A DNA stretch of 64,000 bases from Klebsiella pneumoniae (lineage in GTDB: Bacteria > Verrucomicrobiota > Verrucomicrobiia > Limisphaerales > SXTU01), in the NCBI GenBank assembly GCA_943330855.2, contig CALQJI020000003.1, forward strand, positions 62,001 through 126,000, read 5' to 3'. Shown one piece after another: positions 61,769-64,000 of the stretch. The position numbers were made by a program, and so were the translations under genes. Position 1 is the stretch's first letter; each line of letters opens with the position of its first letter. The notes beneath the pieces were generated by a model. It had not been told where the DNA came from and searched no databases. It was given only the letters and a program-made list of their open reading frames with translations.

Positions 61769-64000
61769 CTACTGCGCCACGTCGCGGTCGGCGATGTTCA
61801 CCATCTCGGGCAGCACCAGCTTGCCGCGCGCAAACTTCGCCGCGTCGCTCTCCGGGTAATCCCACGTCGCCCGCTTGTAGCGGCGGTAGGCGAACTCAAG
61901 CTGCCCGCCGCTGCGATACGACTCGCCCGACCAGAAGATGGCGTCCGGGCGGAACTTGCTGCGTGGGTAGTTCTCCACCAGCAGGTCGAACTCCTTGCCG
62001 GCCTTGCCGAACTGCTCGGCCTTATACCAGCACTGCGCCGCGCGGAAGAGCATCCGCTCCGCCCACTCGTGCGTCGGGAAGCGCTCGACGAACTTCTTCG
62101 AGACCTCCGCCGCCGTCGGATACTCCTTCTTGTTGTAGAAATACTCCGCGATGCGAACGACGACGTTCGCGACCAACGGGTTCTCCGGCCAGGTGTAGGC
62201 GAGCGTCACGTATTCCGCGCTCGCGGCGTCCATGTCGTTCTTCTCCTCGTGGCACTGGCCGAGCTTGTATTGCGCGTCCGGCGCGAGCGGGTGGTCGGAG
62301 TGATTCGCGACGATGCGCTTGTAGTAGCTGATGGCCTCGTCGTGCTTCTTCAGCTCCTGCGCGAACTGACCGAGCAGGTAGTCCGTGCGCGCCTCGTATT
62401 GCTTGCTCGGGTAGTCATTGCTGAGTTCCTTGAGTAACTGCATCCCCTCGTTCAGCGCGTTGGTCGCCTGTGGCAACTGCTTCAGCGCGCGGAAGTTTTT
62501 GAACAGCTCGAAGTAGGCCTCCGCCATGCGGAACTGCGACTCGATGGCCACCTTCTCCGTCGCATACTTCTTCTCGAAGACGAGCAGGTTGCCGTCGGTG
62601 CCCAGCACCACGTTGATGGTCTTCTCGAACTTCGCCGTCGCGTCCGTCTTGCTCGCGTAAGTGAGCGTGATGGCATCGCCGAACCACGCCTCCATCTTGT
62701 CATCGCCCGCCGTCGGCTTCTCGCCGGCCACCAGCGGAAGGCTGCCGCTGAACTCGCCACTGTGGCTGAGGGTTTCCATCAACTTCGCGCTGAACTTCTC
62801 GCCGCGCGGGCTGGTTAACGTGACCTCCACACTGTCGCGCTCGGGCGTCGCGTCGGCCGTCAAATCCTTGACCACGACGAATACCTTGTCGCCGATGTAG
62901 AGGTTCGTGACGGCCTTGTCGTAGCCGCTGTCGGTGAACTCCACGCTCGCCGGCACTGAGAGCCGCGCCTGGTCCTTGAACACATTCGTGCCCACCTTGT
63001 AGGTCACGGTGATGACATCCTGGCCGTTGAGGTTCAGCACCGGAACGACGTTCGCGAGCTGCTGCTCCTGCTGCACGCTCGGGTTGCGACGGGCGGCGAG
63101 CGTCCGCGTGTCGCCCGGCTCCAGCACGATGGTGGGCGGTGAATCCTTGTCGCCGAGGTTCATGAAAATCTGGCCGACGAAGCGCCCAATCTCCAGCGCG
63201 TCGTCCACCACTTTGCGCTTGGCCAGCTTGCCGCCCGCGATGTCGGACAGCGGGCAAATCACCTCGATGGTGCTGCCGCCGGAGGTCGTGAGCGTGGCCT
63301 TTACCTCGCTGAAGGAATCCTTCGCCGCACCGGGGTCAATGATTTCAAACGTCAGCGGCGGGCGGAACGCGACGGGCTTGATGGCCGGCGCGTTGGTGTC
63401 AATCGTCGAGGTGAACTCGAAGACCTCCAAGCCAGCCTTGTTCACCGAGGCTTTGGACTGCACGAAGCCCACCTTCACCTGGCCAGGCGCGACGGCATCC
63501 AGGTGCGTCGTGCGCAACGTGGGCGCGCCGGGGTCGGTGTTCTGCTCGTCGAGATACGCGGCCTCGACCATCGTGCCGGGCGGCAGCTTGAAGCCGTTCG
63601 TCCGCTGCTCGGACCAGATGTCGAACTCCTTCGTGAAGACGCCTGTGAACGGCTCGGTCTCCGTGGCCTCCATCTTTACGGCCTCGCCGTCGCCGACCTT
63701 GAGGCTGAACTTCACCTTGTCGCGCTTGTCGGTGCTGTCGGCGTCGTAGTCGGTCACGCGGATGATGACGCGCTGGCCGGGGTCCACGCGGCGCACCTGC
63801 TTGACGTAGGTCTCGGGGATGGCTTGGCCGGCGTTGGCCTTAAAGTCGTAGCCGATGAAACCAATCGTCGCGTTGAAGTAGGTGGCAACGATGGTTTGCG
63901 ACAGCCCGCGTGGCTTGCCCTGCGACACCATGCTCGTCTCGTCCTCATAGACCGCGGTCACGCGGTCGCTCGGTGTGAGGCGGAGCGAATCACCCGCGAC
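61769..64000 (-). CDS. Large exported TPR/beta-rich protein, cut by the right edge
   Basis: At least 743 residues, open to base 64000, so the N-terminus is missing. The visible N-terminal two thirds (to about residue 500) are beta-strand-rich with Ig-like repeats, each ending in calls of the type VIRVTDYDADSTDKRDKV and KVFVVVKDLTADATPERDSVEVTL (four related segments). The last 240 residues are TPR-like (AEAYFELFKNF, DAQYKLGQCHEEKNDMDAASAEY, AAQCWYKAEQFGKAGKEFDLLVENYPRSKFRPDAIFWSGESYRSGG), resembling the BamD/YbgF tail. First gene of the ExbBD-DUF4159 run visible here. Probably a large surface or periplasmic protein of that machine. Confidence 0.85.
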   Translation of the reverse strand, partial: VAGDSLRLTPSDRVTAVYEDETSMVSQGKPRGLSQTIVATYFNATIGFIGYDFKANAGQAIPETYVKQVRRVDPGQRVIIRVTDYDADSTDKRDKVKFSLKVGDGEAVKMEATETEPFTGVFTKEFDIWSEQRTNGFKLPPGTMVEAAYLDEQNTDPGAPTLRTTHLDAVAPGQVKVGFVQSKASVNKAGLEVFEFTSTIDTNAPAIKPVAFRPPLTFEIIDPGAAKDSFSEVKATLTTSGGSTIEVICPLSDIAGGKLAKRKVVDDALEIGRFVGQIFMNLGDKDSPPTIVLEPGDTRTLAARRNPSVQQEQQLANVVPVLNLNGQDVITVTYKVGTNVFKDQARLSVPASVEFTDSGYDKAVTNLYIGDKVFVVVKDLTADATPERDSVEVTLTSPRGEKFSAKLMETLSHSGEFSGSLPLVAGEKPTAGDDKMEAWFGDAITLTYASKTDATAKFEKTINVVLGTDGNLLVFEKKYATEKVAIESQFRMAEAYFELFKNFRALKQLPQATNALNEGMQLLKELSNDYPSKQYEARTDYLLGQFAQELKKHDEAISYYKRIVANHSDHPLAPDAQYKLGQCHEEKNDMDAASAEYVTLAYTWPENPLVANVVVRIAEYFYNKKEYPTAAEVSKKFVERFPTHEWAERMLFRAAQCWYKAEQFGKAGKEFDLLVENYPRSKFRPDAIFWSGESYRSGGQLEFAYRRYKRATWDYPESDAAKFARGKLVLPEMVNIADRDVAQ

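Overview
The window looks like chromosomal DNA of a GC-rich member of the Verrucomicrobiota, most plausibly the Pedosphaera/Limisphaerales side of the phylum (inference from gene families; no search was run). The indicators are the surface 'planctomycete-type' families (DUF1592+DUF1552, DUF1549/DUF1553+DUF1501, DUF4159 with ExbB/ExbD), an H-X9-DG prepilin, a divergent gyrase A, and very many short palindromic and heptamer repeats between and inside genes. There is no prophage, insertion sequence, CRISPR array, tRNA or rRNA that I can support.

Layout. 1-3236 (minus strand): an edge-truncated Sel1 protein, a truncated DUF309 gene, then a NIL-domain protein, a MoaD/ThiS sulfur carrier and a threonine synthase homologue behind a SAM-I riboswitch with a clear terminator/antiterminator. 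This makes a sulfur-assimilation (homocysteine/methionine) role likely for the trio. 3432-8949 (minus): DUF1592 and DUF1552 pair, a type II secretion-like prepilin, a DUF4956 membrane protein. 9192-14142 (plus): prolyl oligopeptidase, RodZ-like protein, RimO, SlyX. 14222-22621 (minus): tsaB-tsaE-thiL-CPBP protease, then gyrA and gyrB. 23073-26606 (plus): ArnT-like glycosyltransferase and GntP permease. 26678-28829 (minus): HAD phosphatase, prfA, rpmE. 29039-31465 (plus): hydroxyacid dehydrogenase and a fused LarC. 31651-40132: Rsm22-like methyltransferase, a membrane protein, STAS pair, holA, a DUF151 nuclease and an orphan DUF1549/DUF1553 protein riddled with repeats. 40241-42598: polyprenol-phosphate glycosyltransferase, rpoZ, smpB, rpmB. 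42683-50728: Sel1 protein, tandem alpha/beta hydrolase, DUF1549/DUF1553 and DUF1501 pair. 50961-64000 (minus): a gene run with a large TPR protein, a TonB-like single-pass protein, DUF4159, ExbB, ExbD, a TPR lipo/periplasmic protein and a 2056-residue secreted protein.

Two things stand out. First, the last run looks like an ExbB/ExbD-energised envelope machine with no conventional TonB or receptor; its function is unknown to me. Second, at least ten different 'word' repeats share the same period of 7 bp, usually with an inverted copy close by. They occur between genes and also in frame inside rimO, tsaE, larC, a glycosyltransferase, an esterase, an orphan DUF1553 protein and the giant protein. 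Several stop codons (gyrA, gntP permease, STAS gene) lie within repeat elements. This resembles the short tandemly repeated repetitive heptamers known from cyanobacteria, but here many different words coexist.
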